Shown here: positions 37,599 through 45,753 of the stretch, piece after piece | Layout of the letters: each line of letters begins with the position of its first letter | How positions within the stretch are numbered: the first letter of the stretch is position 1 | The notes under the pieces: generated by a model | Seen by the model: the letters and a program-made list of their open reading frames with translations, nothing else | Told to the model about the DNA's origin: nothing | Databases searched by the model: none | Assembly (NCBI GenBank): GCA_900541045.1 | Contig: UQID01000014.1 | Span: 1 to 58,647 of the forward strand | DNA: 58,647 bases | Source of the DNA: an uncultured Collinsella sp. | GTDB lineage: Bacteria; Actinomycetota; Coriobacteriia; Coriobacteriales; Coriobacteriaceae | Direction: 5' to 3' | Translations under genes and position numbers: made by a program

Positions 37599-38846
37599 CT
37601 AGATCAGGTCCTCCGCATCATCGAAGGCGTCGGTGTCGTGGACACCGCAGAATCGGGAGCCGGGACGAGCCTGGTTGCGGCACTGGATGCCGTCCTCGGA
37701 CACGTACTCGCAGCGGCGGACGTCCTCGTCCTCCTCGTCACCGATTAGGTCGGCGGCGGGCTCCTCGTGAACGGGAACGTTCTTGAGGATGTCGGCGGCA
37801 AGCGTCTCGGACTTGATGTCGATGTGCCAGCCGGTCAGGCGCGCGGCGAGGCGGGCGTTCTGGCCCTCCTTGCCGATGGCGAGGGACAACTGGTCGTCGG
37901 GCACGATGACGCCGGCGTAGGCCTTCTCCTCGTCGATGAGGACGCGGGTGACCTTAGCGGGCGACAGGGCGTTGGCGACGTAGACGGCAGGATCGGCATC
38001 CCACAGGATGACGTCGACGCGCTCGCCACGGAGCTCGCCCACGACAGCGCGGACACGGCTGCCCTTGGGGCCGACGCAGGCGCCCACGGGATCCAAACGG
38101 TCGTCGAGCGAGTGAACGGCGACCTTGGAGCGCTGGCCGGGCTCGCGGGCGATCGACTTGATCTGGACGGTGCCCTCATAGATCTCGGGCACCTCCTGCT
38201 CAAACAGACGACGCATGAGCTCGGGGTGGGTACGGGAGATGACAATCGGCGGACGGCTGTGCTCGCCACGAACCGGCTGCAGGTTGGAGTTGGGGTCGCG
38301 AACGTCGATGATCACGGCCTTGATGTGCTGGTTGTGCAGGTAGCGCTCGCCCATCGGACGCTCGTTGCGCTCGTTCTCGTAACGGCGCTGGTCGAAGTGC
38401 GGAAGCTCGGCCTCGACGCCCTCGCGAATCTTGACGATCGTGAAGTCGGGCGTGGACTGCAGCACGGTACCGCTGATGAGGTCACCGATGCGGCCGGAGA
38501 ACTCCTCGTAGATCTGCTCGCGGGCGGAGTTGCGCACGATGGCGTTGATCTCGGCCTTGGCGTGCTGGGCGGCGATGCGGCTCGTGTTCTTGGGGGTGAC
38601 GTCGATCTCCTCGAACTCGGTGAAGTTGCCCTCCTCGTCCATGGAATCGTCGATCGGCTCCAGGCGGTAGACGTAGATCTTGCCGGTGGTGCGGTCGATG
38701 GTCACCTTGGCGCCCCACTCAAGATGCAGGATCTCGGCATAGCTCTTGGCGAGCGACTGCTCCAGGCGGTCGATCAGGTAGAGCTGGTCGATGTGCTTCT
38801 CCTGGCAAAGCTCCATCAGGGCGGACATCATGTCGGATGCTGCCAT
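37599..38846 (-). CDS. nusA: Transcription factor NusA with a C-terminal Cys/His finger
   Basis: A 415-residue NusA acting on RNA polymerase pausing, termination and antitermination. Seen: N-terminal polymerase-binding domain, S1 domain (GDLISGTV..., about 130-200), KH1/KH2 (DPVGACVGPKGSRVR; LSLAIGKEGQNARLAARLTGW). After residue 370 it carries an extra C-terminal segment with cysteines and histidine spaced C-x8-C-x9-C-x2-H (CEYVSEDGIQC ... RFCGVHD), resembling short zinc-knuckle units, then an acidic tail. Family NusA proteins normally end with the KH domains or acidic repeats, so the fused finger is unusual. Two bases from rimP. Confidence 0.95.
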   Translation of the reverse strand: MAASDMMSALMELCQEKHIDQLYLIDRLEQSLAKSYAEILHLEWGAKVTIDRTTGKIYVYRLEPIDDSMDEEGNFTEFEEIDVTPKNTSRIAAQHAKAEINAIVRNSAREQIYEEFSGRIGDLISGTVLQSTPDFTIVKIREGVEAELPHFDQRRYENERNERPMGERYLHNQHIKAVIIDVRDPNSNLQPVRGEHSRPPIVISRTHPELMRRLFEQEVPEIYEGTVQIKSIAREPGQRSKVAVHSLDDRLDPVGACVGPKGSRVRAVVGELRGERVDVILWDADPAVYVANALSPAKVTRVLIDEEKAYAGVIVPDDQLSLAIGKEGQNARLAARLTGWHIDIKSETLAADILKNVPVHEEPAADLIGDEEDEDVRRCEYVSEDGIQCRNQARPGSRFCGVHDTDAFDDAEDLI

Positions 38847-38847
38847 C

Positions 38848-39342
38848 TTACTTTCCTTCCTTCGCGGGCTTGAAGTCGTAGGTGGGCTTCAACTTGCACT
38901 TTTTAACATCAGAGAAATCGAGGGTAACGGACTCGCCGCCCTCGAGCTCAAGGGTCACGTTCGTCTCGGTGGCGGCGGCAATCTTGCCGGCGTACTTGCG
39001 ACGACCCTCGGTGGCGGTGGAGGTGAGCTCGCAGTTCTCGCCCACAAAGCGGGCAAAGTCGCACGGGCGGCGTAGCGGGCGCGCCATGCCCGGGCTCGAC
39101 ACCTCGAGCGTATAACTCGAAGAGATGGGGTCGAGCTCCTCAATCACATCGCCGACCCATTTGGTGTTGGCCGTGACGTCGTTGAGCGACAGGCTCTGAC
39201 CCTCGGCACCCTCGATACGCACGCGCACGCAGGGGGCCTTGGTGGCACCCACGAGCTCGACGTCGACGATGTCGACATCGTGCTGGGGAGCGACGGCCTC
39301 GAGCGCGTCGATGATCGCCTGCTCGGTCTTGGTCTTGACCAT
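38848..39342 (-). CDS. rimP: Ribosome maturation factor RimP
   Basis: A 164-residue factor for 30S subunit assembly. Seen: VDIVDVELVGATKAPCVRVRIE, SLNDV, the DPISSSYTLEVSSPGMARPLRRP signature and a C-terminal SH3-like barrel (KYAGKIAAATETNVTLELEGGESVTLDF). The ATG at 39342 has a GGAGGTG RBS; the longer open frame would read through the promoter and terminator of the leader. First gene of the nusA-infB cluster. Confidence 0.93.
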   Translation of the reverse strand: MVKTKTEQAIIDALEAVAPQHDVDIVDVELVGATKAPCVRVRIEGAEGQSLSLNDVTANTKWVGDVIEELDPISSSYTLEVSSPGMARPLRRPCDFARFVGENCELTSTATEGRRKYAGKIAAATETNVTLELEGGESVTLDFSDVKKCKLKPTYDFKPAKEGK

Positions 39343-39362
39343 TGCGGCACCTCCATCCATAC

Positions 39363-39396
39363 AAAAAAGAAGCGGGGCCGAAACCCCACTTCTTTC
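39363..39396 (-). terminator. Intrinsic terminator in the rimP-nusA leader
   Basis: On the minus strand AGAAGtGGGG / CCCCgCTTCT is followed by TTTTTT, only about 20 bases before the rimP start and 20-50 bases after the predicted transcription start. It lies in the leader, not behind a gene, so it is a candidate attenuator. Confidence 0.75.
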
Positions 39397-39420
39397 AATT
39401 ACAACTTCATTTGCAAGCAA

Positions 39421-39449
39421 ACTATACCAATAGCTGCGGAAACGTGCAA
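39421..39449 (-). promoter_or_regulatory. Predicted promoter of the rimP-nusA-infB cluster
   Basis: Minus strand TTGCAC (39449-39444), 17-bp spacer, TATAGT (39426-39421). Placed after the leuS terminator and before the leader hairpin. Confidence 0.65.
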
Positions 39450-39537
39450 GCACAGTACGAATCTGCAGGTCAGCGTGCGCACAGCTTCTCCACAAGAATA
39501 GGACAATTGACCGCAGACATCAGGGCAGGTACATGAA

Positions 39538-39573
39538 AAACGAGGGACGACCCAACCGGATCGCCCCTCGTCT
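39538..39573 (-). terminator. leuS terminator
   Basis: ACGAGGG-CGATCC / GG-CG-CCCTCGT stem followed by TTTTT on the minus strand, 28 bases past the leuS stop. Confidence 0.85.
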
Positions 39574-39600
39574 TTTATGCGTCAGTTAAGCGCGCAATGC

Positions 39601-42177
39601 TTACTTGACCACCAGGTTGACCAGCTTGCCAGGCACGCAGATGGCCTTGACGACCGTCTTGCCCTCAAGCCACTTGGCGACGGCGGCCTCGGCGGCAGCC
39701 TGCATATCCTCATTAGAGGCATCGCGGGCAACGTCGACACGACCGCGGACCTTACCGAGCACCTGGACCACGATCTGCACCGTGTCCTCAACGGACTCGG
39801 CCAGGTCGAACTCGGGCCAGGCGGCGGTGTAGGCGTTGCCATCGCAGCCGAGGGCCTCGTGCCACAGCTCGTCGGCCCAGAACGGGCAGATGGGCGCCAG
39901 GACGCTCACGATATCCTTAGCCACGCCATAGCACAGCGCCTTGTCGCGCGCGGTACCCTCGGTGGCGTTGAGGTAGGCGCTCGCCGCGTTGACGAGCTCC
40001 ATGACGGCCGAGATCGCGGTGTTGAACTGGCCGCGATCGAAGTCCTCGGTGCACTTGGCGATGGTGCGATGACGCTCGCGGTAGAGCTTCATCGCGATCT
40101 CGTCGAGCACGGACTTGTCGAAGGCCACGTTGGCGTCACCCGACTGGACGAGCTGCCACACGATACGCCAGGCGCGCTTGATAAAGCGGTTGGCGCCCTC
40201 GACGGCCTTGGGATCCCAGTCGAAGTCCTTCTCAGGCGGGGCGATAAACAGGATAGCCAGACGCATCGTGTCGGCGCCGTAGGGCTCGATAACCGAGCTC
40301 GGGGGCACCACATTGCCCTTGGACTTGGACATGGTGTCGCCGTTCTCGTCCTTGACCATGCCCTGGCACAGCAGGTTGGTGAAGGGCTCGTCCACGCTCA
40401 GCAGGCCTAGGTCGCGCAGCGCCTTGGTAAAGAAGCGGCTGTAGAGCAGGTGCAGAATGGCGTGCTCGATGCCGCCGATGTAGTTATCGACGGGCATCCA
40501 ACGGTCTGCCGCCTCGCGGGAGAAGGGCAGCTCGGTGTTATGCGGATCGGTATAGCGCAGGTAATACCAGCTGGAGCAGGTGAAGGTGTCCATGGTATCG
40601 GTCTCGCGCTTGGCCGGGCGGCCGCAGACCGGGCAGGTGGTCTCGTAGAAGTCCTTGCACTCGGCGAGGGTCTCGCCGGCGCCCAGGTCCAGGTTCTCGG
40701 GCAGCGTCACCGGCAGCTGGTCCTCGGGCACGGGCACGATGCCGCAGTGCTCGCAGTGGATGGCCGGGATGGGGTTGCCCCAATAGCGCTGGCGGCTGAT
40801 GAGCCAGTCGCGCAGGCGGAACTCGACCTTGCGACGGCCGCAGCCCATGGCCTCGAGGTCGGCTACGATGGCAGCCTCGCCCTCGGAGTGCTTACCGCCG
40901 CGCATGCCGGTGTATTTGCCGGACTGGACGAGCGTACCCTCGGCAGCGTGGGCGCAGTCCCAGTCGACGGTCTCGGCATGGAAGGTATCGATGGTCTCGC
41001 CGCTGGCCTCAACGGCAGCGCGATCGTCATCGTCCAGGATGATCGGCACGATCGGCAGGTCGTACTTGCGGGCAAACTCAAAGTCGCGCTGGTCGCCGCA
41101 GGGAACGGCCATGACGGCACCAGTGCCGTAGTCGGCAACGACATAATCGGCAACCCACACGGGGACCTTCTCGCCGTTGACGGGGTTCACCACGTAGCGG
41201 CCGGTAAAGGCGCCGTGCTTCTCGAGGGTGCCCTGGGCACGCTCGACGGCAGAGATATGCTTAGAGTCCTCGACGATCTTGGTGACGGCCTCCTCGTACT
41301 CCGTGCCCTCGACGAGCTCGTGCAGACGAGCGTACTCGGGAGCCAGGACAAAGAAGGAGACGCCAAAGAGGGTGTCGGCACGCGTGGTGAAGACGGTAAT
41401 CTTGCCCTCGTCGCCCTCGATGGGCTCGCCATCCTGGTCGCACAGGGTAAAGTCGACCTCGGCGCCCTCGGAGCGACCGATCCAGTTGGCCTGCATCTGC
41501 TTGACACGCTCGGGCCAGCCGGGGAGCTTCTCCAGGTCGTCAAGCAGCTCCTGAGAGTACTCAGTAATCTTGTAGTACCACTGCTCAAGGTCGCGCTTCT
41601 CGGGCTCGGTGCCGCAGCGCCAGCACTTGCCCTCGGTGACCTGCTCGTTGGCCAGAACGGTCTTGCAGGTGGGGCACCAGTTGACCGGGTTCTTCTTGCG
41701 GTAGACCAGGCCCTTTTCCCACAGCTTCTCAAAGATCCACTGACCCCAGCGGTAGTAGTCGGGGCTGCAGGTCTTGACCATGCGATCCAGATCGTAGGAG
41801 AAGCCCATGCGCTTCATCGTGGCGAGCGCCTGGTCCATGTTCTTGTACGTCCAAGCGGCAGCCTGCGTATTGTGCTTGATGGCGGCGTTCTCGGCAGGCA
41901 GACCAAAGGCGTCAAAGCCGATGGGATGCAGCACGTCGTAGCCGCGCATGCGGGCCTGACGGGCCATGGCATCGCCAATGGTATAGTTGCGAGCGTGGCC
42001 CATGTGCAGGTCGCCCGACGGATACGGGAACATCTCGAGCACGTACTTCTTGGGCTTACTGTCGTCGGTGTCGACGGCAAAGAGGTTGGAGTCCTCCCAG
42101 GCCTTCATCCACTTGGACTCAATGGCCTGCGCGTCGTAGGCAGGGATCTCGTCCTTATGATCTGTGCAATCGCACAT
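39601..42177 (-). CDS. leuS: Leucyl-tRNA synthetase
   Basis: An 858-residue class I synthetase charging tRNA-Leu. Seen: signature PYPSGDLHMGHARNYTIGD (about 50-68), zinc-binding CPTCKTV ... CWRCG, editing domain, and TMSKSKGNVV near 615 as the second signature (first residue Thr rather than Lys). RBS AAAGGAGCTG. The 5' region contains a very long imperfect palindrome ending 17 bases before the start. No T-box consensus is present. Confidence 0.97.
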   Translation of the reverse strand: MCDCTDHKDEIPAYDAQAIESKWMKAWEDSNLFAVDTDDSKPKKYVLEMFPYPSGDLHMGHARNYTIGDAMARQARMRGYDVLHPIGFDAFGLPAENAAIKHNTQAAAWTYKNMDQALATMKRMGFSYDLDRMVKTCSPDYYRWGQWIFEKLWEKGLVYRKKNPVNWCPTCKTVLANEQVTEGKCWRCGTEPEKRDLEQWYYKITEYSQELLDDLEKLPGWPERVKQMQANWIGRSEGAEVDFTLCDQDGEPIEGDEGKITVFTTRADTLFGVSFFVLAPEYARLHELVEGTEYEEAVTKIVEDSKHISAVERAQGTLEKHGAFTGRYVVNPVNGEKVPVWVADYVVADYGTGAVMAVPCGDQRDFEFARKYDLPIVPIILDDDDRAAVEASGETIDTFHAETVDWDCAHAAEGTLVQSGKYTGMRGGKHSEGEAAIVADLEAMGCGRRKVEFRLRDWLISRQRYWGNPIPAIHCEHCGIVPVPEDQLPVTLPENLDLGAGETLAECKDFYETTCPVCGRPAKRETDTMDTFTCSSWYYLRYTDPHNTELPFSREAADRWMPVDNYIGGIEHAILHLLYSRFFTKALRDLGLLSVDEPFTNLLCQGMVKDENGDTMSKSKGNVVPPSSVIEPYGADTMRLAILFIAPPEKDFDWDPKAVEGANRFIKRAWRIVWQLVQSGDANVAFDKSVLDEIAMKLYRERHRTIAKCTEDFDRGQFNTAISAVMELVNAASAYLNATEGTARDKALCYGVAKDIVSVLAPICPFWADELWHEALGCDGNAYTAAWPEFDLAESVEDTVQIVVQVLGKVRGRVDVARDASNEDMQAAAEAAVAKWLEGKTVVKAICVPGKLVNLVVK

Positions 42178-42192
42178 ATCAGCTCCTTTAAT

Positions 42193-42323
42193 CTTAGCTG
42201 GGGTCGGGCGGCTTGGCTTTATTCGCTACTGCGAACAGTCCTGCGCAAGACGAAGAGCACATTAAGTGCTCTTCTTTGCGTGCGGAACTTGTAGCGAACA
42301 AAGCCAAGCCGACCGACCCTAAG
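42193..42323. repeat. 131-base imperfect palindrome directly upstream of leuS
   Basis: Arms pair in blocks: CTTA/TAAG, GGGTCGG/CCGACCC, GGCTTGGCTTT/AAAGCCAAGCC (11 bp), TTCGCTAC/GTAGCGAA, CGCAA/TTGCG and GAAGAGCAC/GTGCTCTTC around a 5-base loop (42261-42265). It fills the leuS leader up to the RBS. Could be a MITE-like insertion or a structured regulatory leader. Confidence 0.85.
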
Positions 42324-42353
42324 GTTAACTTGACTGATGATAGCAAATACGAC

Positions 42354-42388
42354 AAGCGAGATGCCTGCGACTTGCAGGCATCTCGCTT
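42354..42388. terminator. Perfect 15-bp hairpin between guaB and leuS
   Basis: AAGCGAGATGCCTGC / GCAGGCATCTCGCTT with a 5-base loop. T-tract is weak on the minus strand, but it is the only conventional terminator-like stem after guaB. Confidence 0.6.
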
Positions 42389-42449
42389 TATCTAAATAAC
42401 GTGGTTGTGAATCAACCGCTAATTGTTACCCGCCCATGTATGGTCGGGT

Positions 42450-42542
42450 TTTCCAAGTGCCGCAGATTGCCGTGAAAGAGGAGCGACGCGTACTTTAGTA
42501 CGCGAGCGACGGTTTGAACGGCAAGGTGCGGTGCTTGGGAAA
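42450..42542. repeat. 93-base imperfect palindrome just after the guaB stop
   Basis: Block pairing TTTCCAAG/CTTGGGAAA (one extra G), CCGCA/TGCGG, TTGCCGT/ACGGCAA and CGCGTACT/AGTACGCG around a 2-base loop. It ends 5 bases past the guaB stop. Same architecture as the leuS-side palindrome, with a different sequence. Confidence 0.8.
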
Positions 42543-42547
42543 GCCGC

Positions 42548-44059
42548 TTATCGATAGGAAACGCTCTGCTGAGAATCCTTCACGACAACGTCGTGGGCGC
42601 CGCCTTCGACGATGGAGGTAGAGCTGACCAGCGTTAGGCGTGCCTTTTCCTGGAGCTCGGGGATCGAGAGGGCACCGCAGTTGCACATCGTGGACTTGAC
42701 CTTGTAGAGCGTGCCGCCCACGCCGTCCTTAAGAGAGCCGGCGTAGGGAACGTAGGAGTCGACGCCCTCGACGAAGCTGAGCTTCGCGGCGCCGCCCAGG
42801 TCGTAGCGCTGCCAGTTGCGGGCACGCGCGGAACCCTCGCCCCAGTACTCCTTCATGTACTGACCGTTCACATTGACGCGCTCGGTCGGGCTCTCGTCAA
42901 AGCGAGCGAAGTAGCGGCCCAGCATCATAAAGTCGGCACCCATGGCAAGGGCGAGCGTCATGTGGTAGTCATAGACGATGCCACCGTCGGAGCACACGGG
43001 CACGTAGACGCCGGTCTCCTCGTAGTACTCGTCACGGGCGCGGCAGACGTCGATCAGCGCAGTGGCCTGGCCACGGCCGATGCCCTTGGTCTCGCGGGTA
43101 ATGCAGATGGAGCCACCGCCGATACCGACCTTGATAAAGTCGGCACCACAGTCGGCCAAAAAGCGGAAGCCCTCGGCGTCGACGACGTTACCGGCACCGA
43201 CCTTGACGTCCACGCCGTAGTTGGCGCGGATCCACTCGATGGTGCGCTTCTGCCACTCGCTGAAGCCCTCGGAAGAGTCGATGCACAGGACATCGGCACC
43301 GGCCTCGATGAGCAGCGGCACGCGCTCGGCATAGTCGCGAGTGTTGATGCCGGCGCCGACCATGTAGCGCTTGTCGTTATCGAGCAGCTCGTTGGGATTG
43401 GTCTTGTGGCTGTCGTAGTCCTTACGGAAGACGATGCCCATGAGGTGATCGTTGTCGTCGACGATGGGCAGGGCGTTGAGTTTGTTGTCCCAGATGACGT
43501 CGTTGGCAACCTTGAGGCTGATGTTCTTGTCGCCCACGATGAGCTGCTCACGCGGGGTCATGAACTCGGAGACCTTCGTCTGGTGGTCATCGCGGCTGGG
43601 ACGATAGTCACGGCTGGTGACGATGCCCAGGAGCTTACCCTTGGGAGTGCCGTCGTCGGTAACCGGCATGGTGGAATGACCGGTCTTCTCCTTGAGCTCG
43701 ATGACCTGCTCCATGGTCATGTCGGGGGTCAGCGTGGAATCGGACTGAACGAAGCCAGCCTTGTGATCCTTGACGGCCTTGACCATAGCGGCCTCGGACT
43801 CGGCACTCTGGGAACCGTAAATGAAGGACAGGCCACCCTCGGTAGCGAGCGCGACACCCATGTCGACGCCCGAGACGGACTGCATGATGGCGGAAACCAT
43901 GGGGATGTTCAGGGTGATTGCCGGCTTCTCACCGCGCTTAAAGCGGGTTAGCGGCGTCTTAAGAGAGACGTTGTTGGGGATGCACTGCGAGGACGAGTAA
44001 CCAGGGACCAGCAGATACTCCGAAAACGTGTGGGACTCACCGGGAAAGAACGTAGCCAT
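42548..44059 (-). CDS. guaB: IMP dehydrogenase
   Basis: A 503-residue NAD-dependent enzyme converting IMP to XMP, the committed step to GMP. Seen: TIM-barrel start with NIPMVSAIMQSVSG, two CBS domains (about 100-225, including MTPREQLIVGDKNISL), and the active-site loop GGGSICITRETKGIGRGQ with the catalytic Cys (about 322). The catalytic-loop Pro/Thr of GPGSICTTR is changed to GGGSICITR, a divergence seen in some anaerobe homologues. RBS AAAAAGGAG. Confidence 0.93.
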   Translation of the reverse strand: MATFFPGESHTFSEYLLVPGYSSSQCIPNNVSLKTPLTRFKRGEKPAITLNIPMVSAIMQSVSGVDMGVALATEGGLSFIYGSQSAESEAAMVKAVKDHKAGFVQSDSTLTPDMTMEQVIELKEKTGHSTMPVTDDGTPKGKLLGIVTSRDYRPSRDDHQTKVSEFMTPREQLIVGDKNISLKVANDVIWDNKLNALPIVDDNDHLMGIVFRKDYDSHKTNPNELLDNDKRYMVGAGINTRDYAERVPLLIEAGADVLCIDSSEGFSEWQKRTIEWIRANYGVDVKVGAGNVVDAEGFRFLADCGADFIKVGIGGGSICITRETKGIGRGQATALIDVCRARDEYYEETGVYVPVCSDGGIVYDYHMTLALAMGADFMMLGRYFARFDESPTERVNVNGQYMKEYWGEGSARARNWQRYDLGGAAKLSFVEGVDSYVPYAGSLKDGVGGTLYKVKSTMCNCGALSIPELQEKARLTLVSSTSIVEGGAHDVVVKDSQQSVSYR

Positions 44060-44252
44060 GTTTCTCCTTTTTCCATGCGACCGGTCGGCTGCAGGCCTCG
44101 TAGGACCCAGCCCAACCTTGGGCGCCCAATACTGGGGAAGTATCTTAACGCACTTTGACTGCTACAATGCATGATTTAAGAAGAGCACACGAGGGTTTGA
44201 CGCGGGCTTTGCGTTTGCCCAGCAAACACTTTAGCGGGGAGACGCGGAGCAC

Positions 44253-44597
44253 ATGGAGTACAAGACGACGGCAAAGTTGGTCATTCAAGCGTGCGACAAG
44301 GATTTGCCGGGCGTCTTCGGCCACGGCTGCGTCTTGCTGCTGCAAGGTATCGCCCGCGAGCACTCGCTCAACCGTGCCGCAAAGAGCATGGGCATGGCAT
44401 ATTCCAAGGCCTGGCGCATTGTAAACGAGGCCGAAGGCCAGCTGGGCTGCAAGCTCATCGAGCGAGACGGCGCCCGCGGATCCACGCTCACCCCCGCCGG
44501 CGAGCGAGCCATAGCAGTCTACGAGGAGCTGCAGGCCGACATCAACAACGTCATCGCCACCAAAGCAAACGACCTCATCGCCAGCATCAAAGAGTAG
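44253..44597 (+). CDS. ModE-N/LysR-type winged-helix protein
   Basis: A 114-residue single-domain DNA-binding protein. Residues about 30-95 match the ModE N-terminal (LysR-like) winged helix: LLLQGIAREHSLNRAAKSMGMAYSKAWRIVNEAEGQLGCKLIERDG and the GSTLTPAGER wing. It lacks the molybdate-binding (MOP) domains, so the effector is unknown. No molybdate genes lie beside it. Divergent from guaB. Confidence 0.85.
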   Translation: MEYKTTAKLVIQACDKDLPGVFGHGCVLLLQGIAREHSLNRAAKSMGMAYSKAWRIVNEAEGQLGCKLIERDGARGSTLTPAGERAIAVYEELQADINNVIATKANDLIASIKE

Positions 44598-44603
44598 CCA
44601 ATT

Positions 44604-44661
44604 TGGGACGGGGCTTTTTAGCTGGTCGGTCACCATAGATGATTTTTTAATCCCCGTCCCA
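44604..44661. repeat. Inverted repeat after the ModE-like gene
   Basis: TGGGACGGGG / CCCCGTCCCA, 10-bp perfect arms with a 38-base T-rich loop, between convergent genes (ModE-like and the PLP enzyme). Probably acts as a terminator for both. Confidence 0.65.
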
Positions 44662-44667
44662 GAAAAA

Positions 44668-45675
44668 TCATCGGAGGGCGTTATCTAGGGTTGACGCTAC
44701 GACCAGGGGGTCGTCGGTGCCGGCGAAGAGGCGGATGGTGCTCCCCTGCTTGCCACGAGGGGCTGAAAGACGCGTCGTTGCGCCGCCGGCGGGCGATGTG
44801 CGAAACTCCCCGGGCAAAGCATCGAACAGCTCGCCCGCGCTACGCTCGATAAGGTCAAATTCAACTGCCGGACCAAAGCCGTGCTCGAGGATTCCCGTTG
44901 CAACCGCATGGTCGGGATGCGAGTTCAGCCCGGGATAGTGCACGTTGCGCACCATCTCGTTCGCCGCCAGATACTCGGCCAGCGCACGCGCGCGGTCGAA
45001 GTGCGCCTGCATGCGGGCATCGAGCGAGGAAAGCCCGCGCTCCAGCACGTGGGCCTCCTCGGTAGAAAGGTCGAACGCCAAAGCACCGCAGCCCGCAAAC
45101 AACGCATGCGCGCACTCGGCAGCAGCATCCACACGATGGCGCTTGAGCTGCGAGCGCGCCACCGAAGCTGCGACGAGCTTGCGCGGAGCCCTAACGGCGC
45201 AAACACGGTCGAGTGCCTCAAGCGACAGGACGGCACCCAAACGCAGGGGATCGCACCCAAAGACACCAGCCACCGTGTTATCCACCACGAGCAGCGCGCG
45301 GGCCTCACGAGCCGCGCGGCCCAGAGCGCGAAGGTCGGGCACACGCAGACCAAACCCGCCGATAGAGTTGACGAACCACCACAGATTCGGCCCCTCGGCA
45401 TCAAACGAAGCATCAAAGCCCTCGGACGCAGCAGCAAACGCTGCAACCGACGGCTCGCCCACCATAGCCACGTCGCAGGCATCAAAGCCGTACGCAAACG
45501 CATCGGCAAAGTCGTCCGCAAAGGCCACCAGGCGGTCACCGGGGCGCACAATCCCCAATTGCGACAACGCTGCTGGCACATGCGAGGCCGCGAGCAACCG
45601 CGCCTCACGCGCGCCGACCCTTGCAGCCCAGGCCTCTTCTAGCTGCCGTACGCCCACACGGCACCGTCCCTTCAT
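44668..45675 (-). CDS. Divergent Cys/Met-metabolism PLP enzyme-like protein
   Basis: About 335 residues of the fold type I cystathionine gamma-synthase/lyase family. Seen: LVVDNTVAGVFGCDPLRLGA (PLP-binding Asp), an APRKLVAA segment aligning with the catalytic-lysine block (usually SATKYxxGH) that keeps the Lys but loses the flanking residues, and the conserved VHYPGLNSHPDH. The N-terminal YSRxxNPT part of the family is missing and the protein is about 50 residues short. It may be a degenerate or re-specialised enzyme. The start is unsure: ATG at 45675 lacks a good RBS and lies inside the upstream terminator; a GTG after GGACGG a few codons later is an alternative. Confidence 0.7.
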   Translation of the reverse strand: MKGRCRVGVRQLEEAWAARVGAREARLLAASHVPAALSQLGIVRPGDRLVAFADDFADAFAYGFDACDVAMVGEPSVAAFAAASEGFDASFDAEGPNLWWFVNSIGGFGLRVPDLRALGRAAREARALLVVDNTVAGVFGCDPLRLGAVLSLEALDRVCAVRAPRKLVAASVARSQLKRHRVDAAAECAHALFAGCGALAFDLSTEEAHVLERGLSSLDARMQAHFDRARALAEYLAANEMVRNVHYPGLNSHPDHAVATGILEHGFGPAVEFDLIERSAGELFDALPGEFRTSPAGGATTRLSAPRGKQGSTIRLFAGTDDPLVVASTLDNALR

Positions 45676-45679
45676 AAGC

Positions 45680-45716
45680 AAAAACCCACGATGCGGGTGT
45701 TCCCCGCATCGTGGGC
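45680..45716 (-). terminator. Terminator of the sucrose hydrolase gene
   Basis: CCCACGATGCGG / CCGCATCGTGGG perfect stem followed by TTTTT on the minus strand, about 40 bases past the hydrolase stop. Confidence 0.85.
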
Positions 45717-45753
45717 AACGGCTGCAGTATAGCGCCGATATGCGACGAATCGC

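Noticed and set aside
40450..42294. 614-codon plus-strand frame opposite leuS
   Set aside because: Antisense shadow with biased composition and no motifs.
42178..42330. leuS leader as a T-box
   Set aside because: No specifier-loop block and no GGGTGG antiterminator element; the region is one long palindrome.
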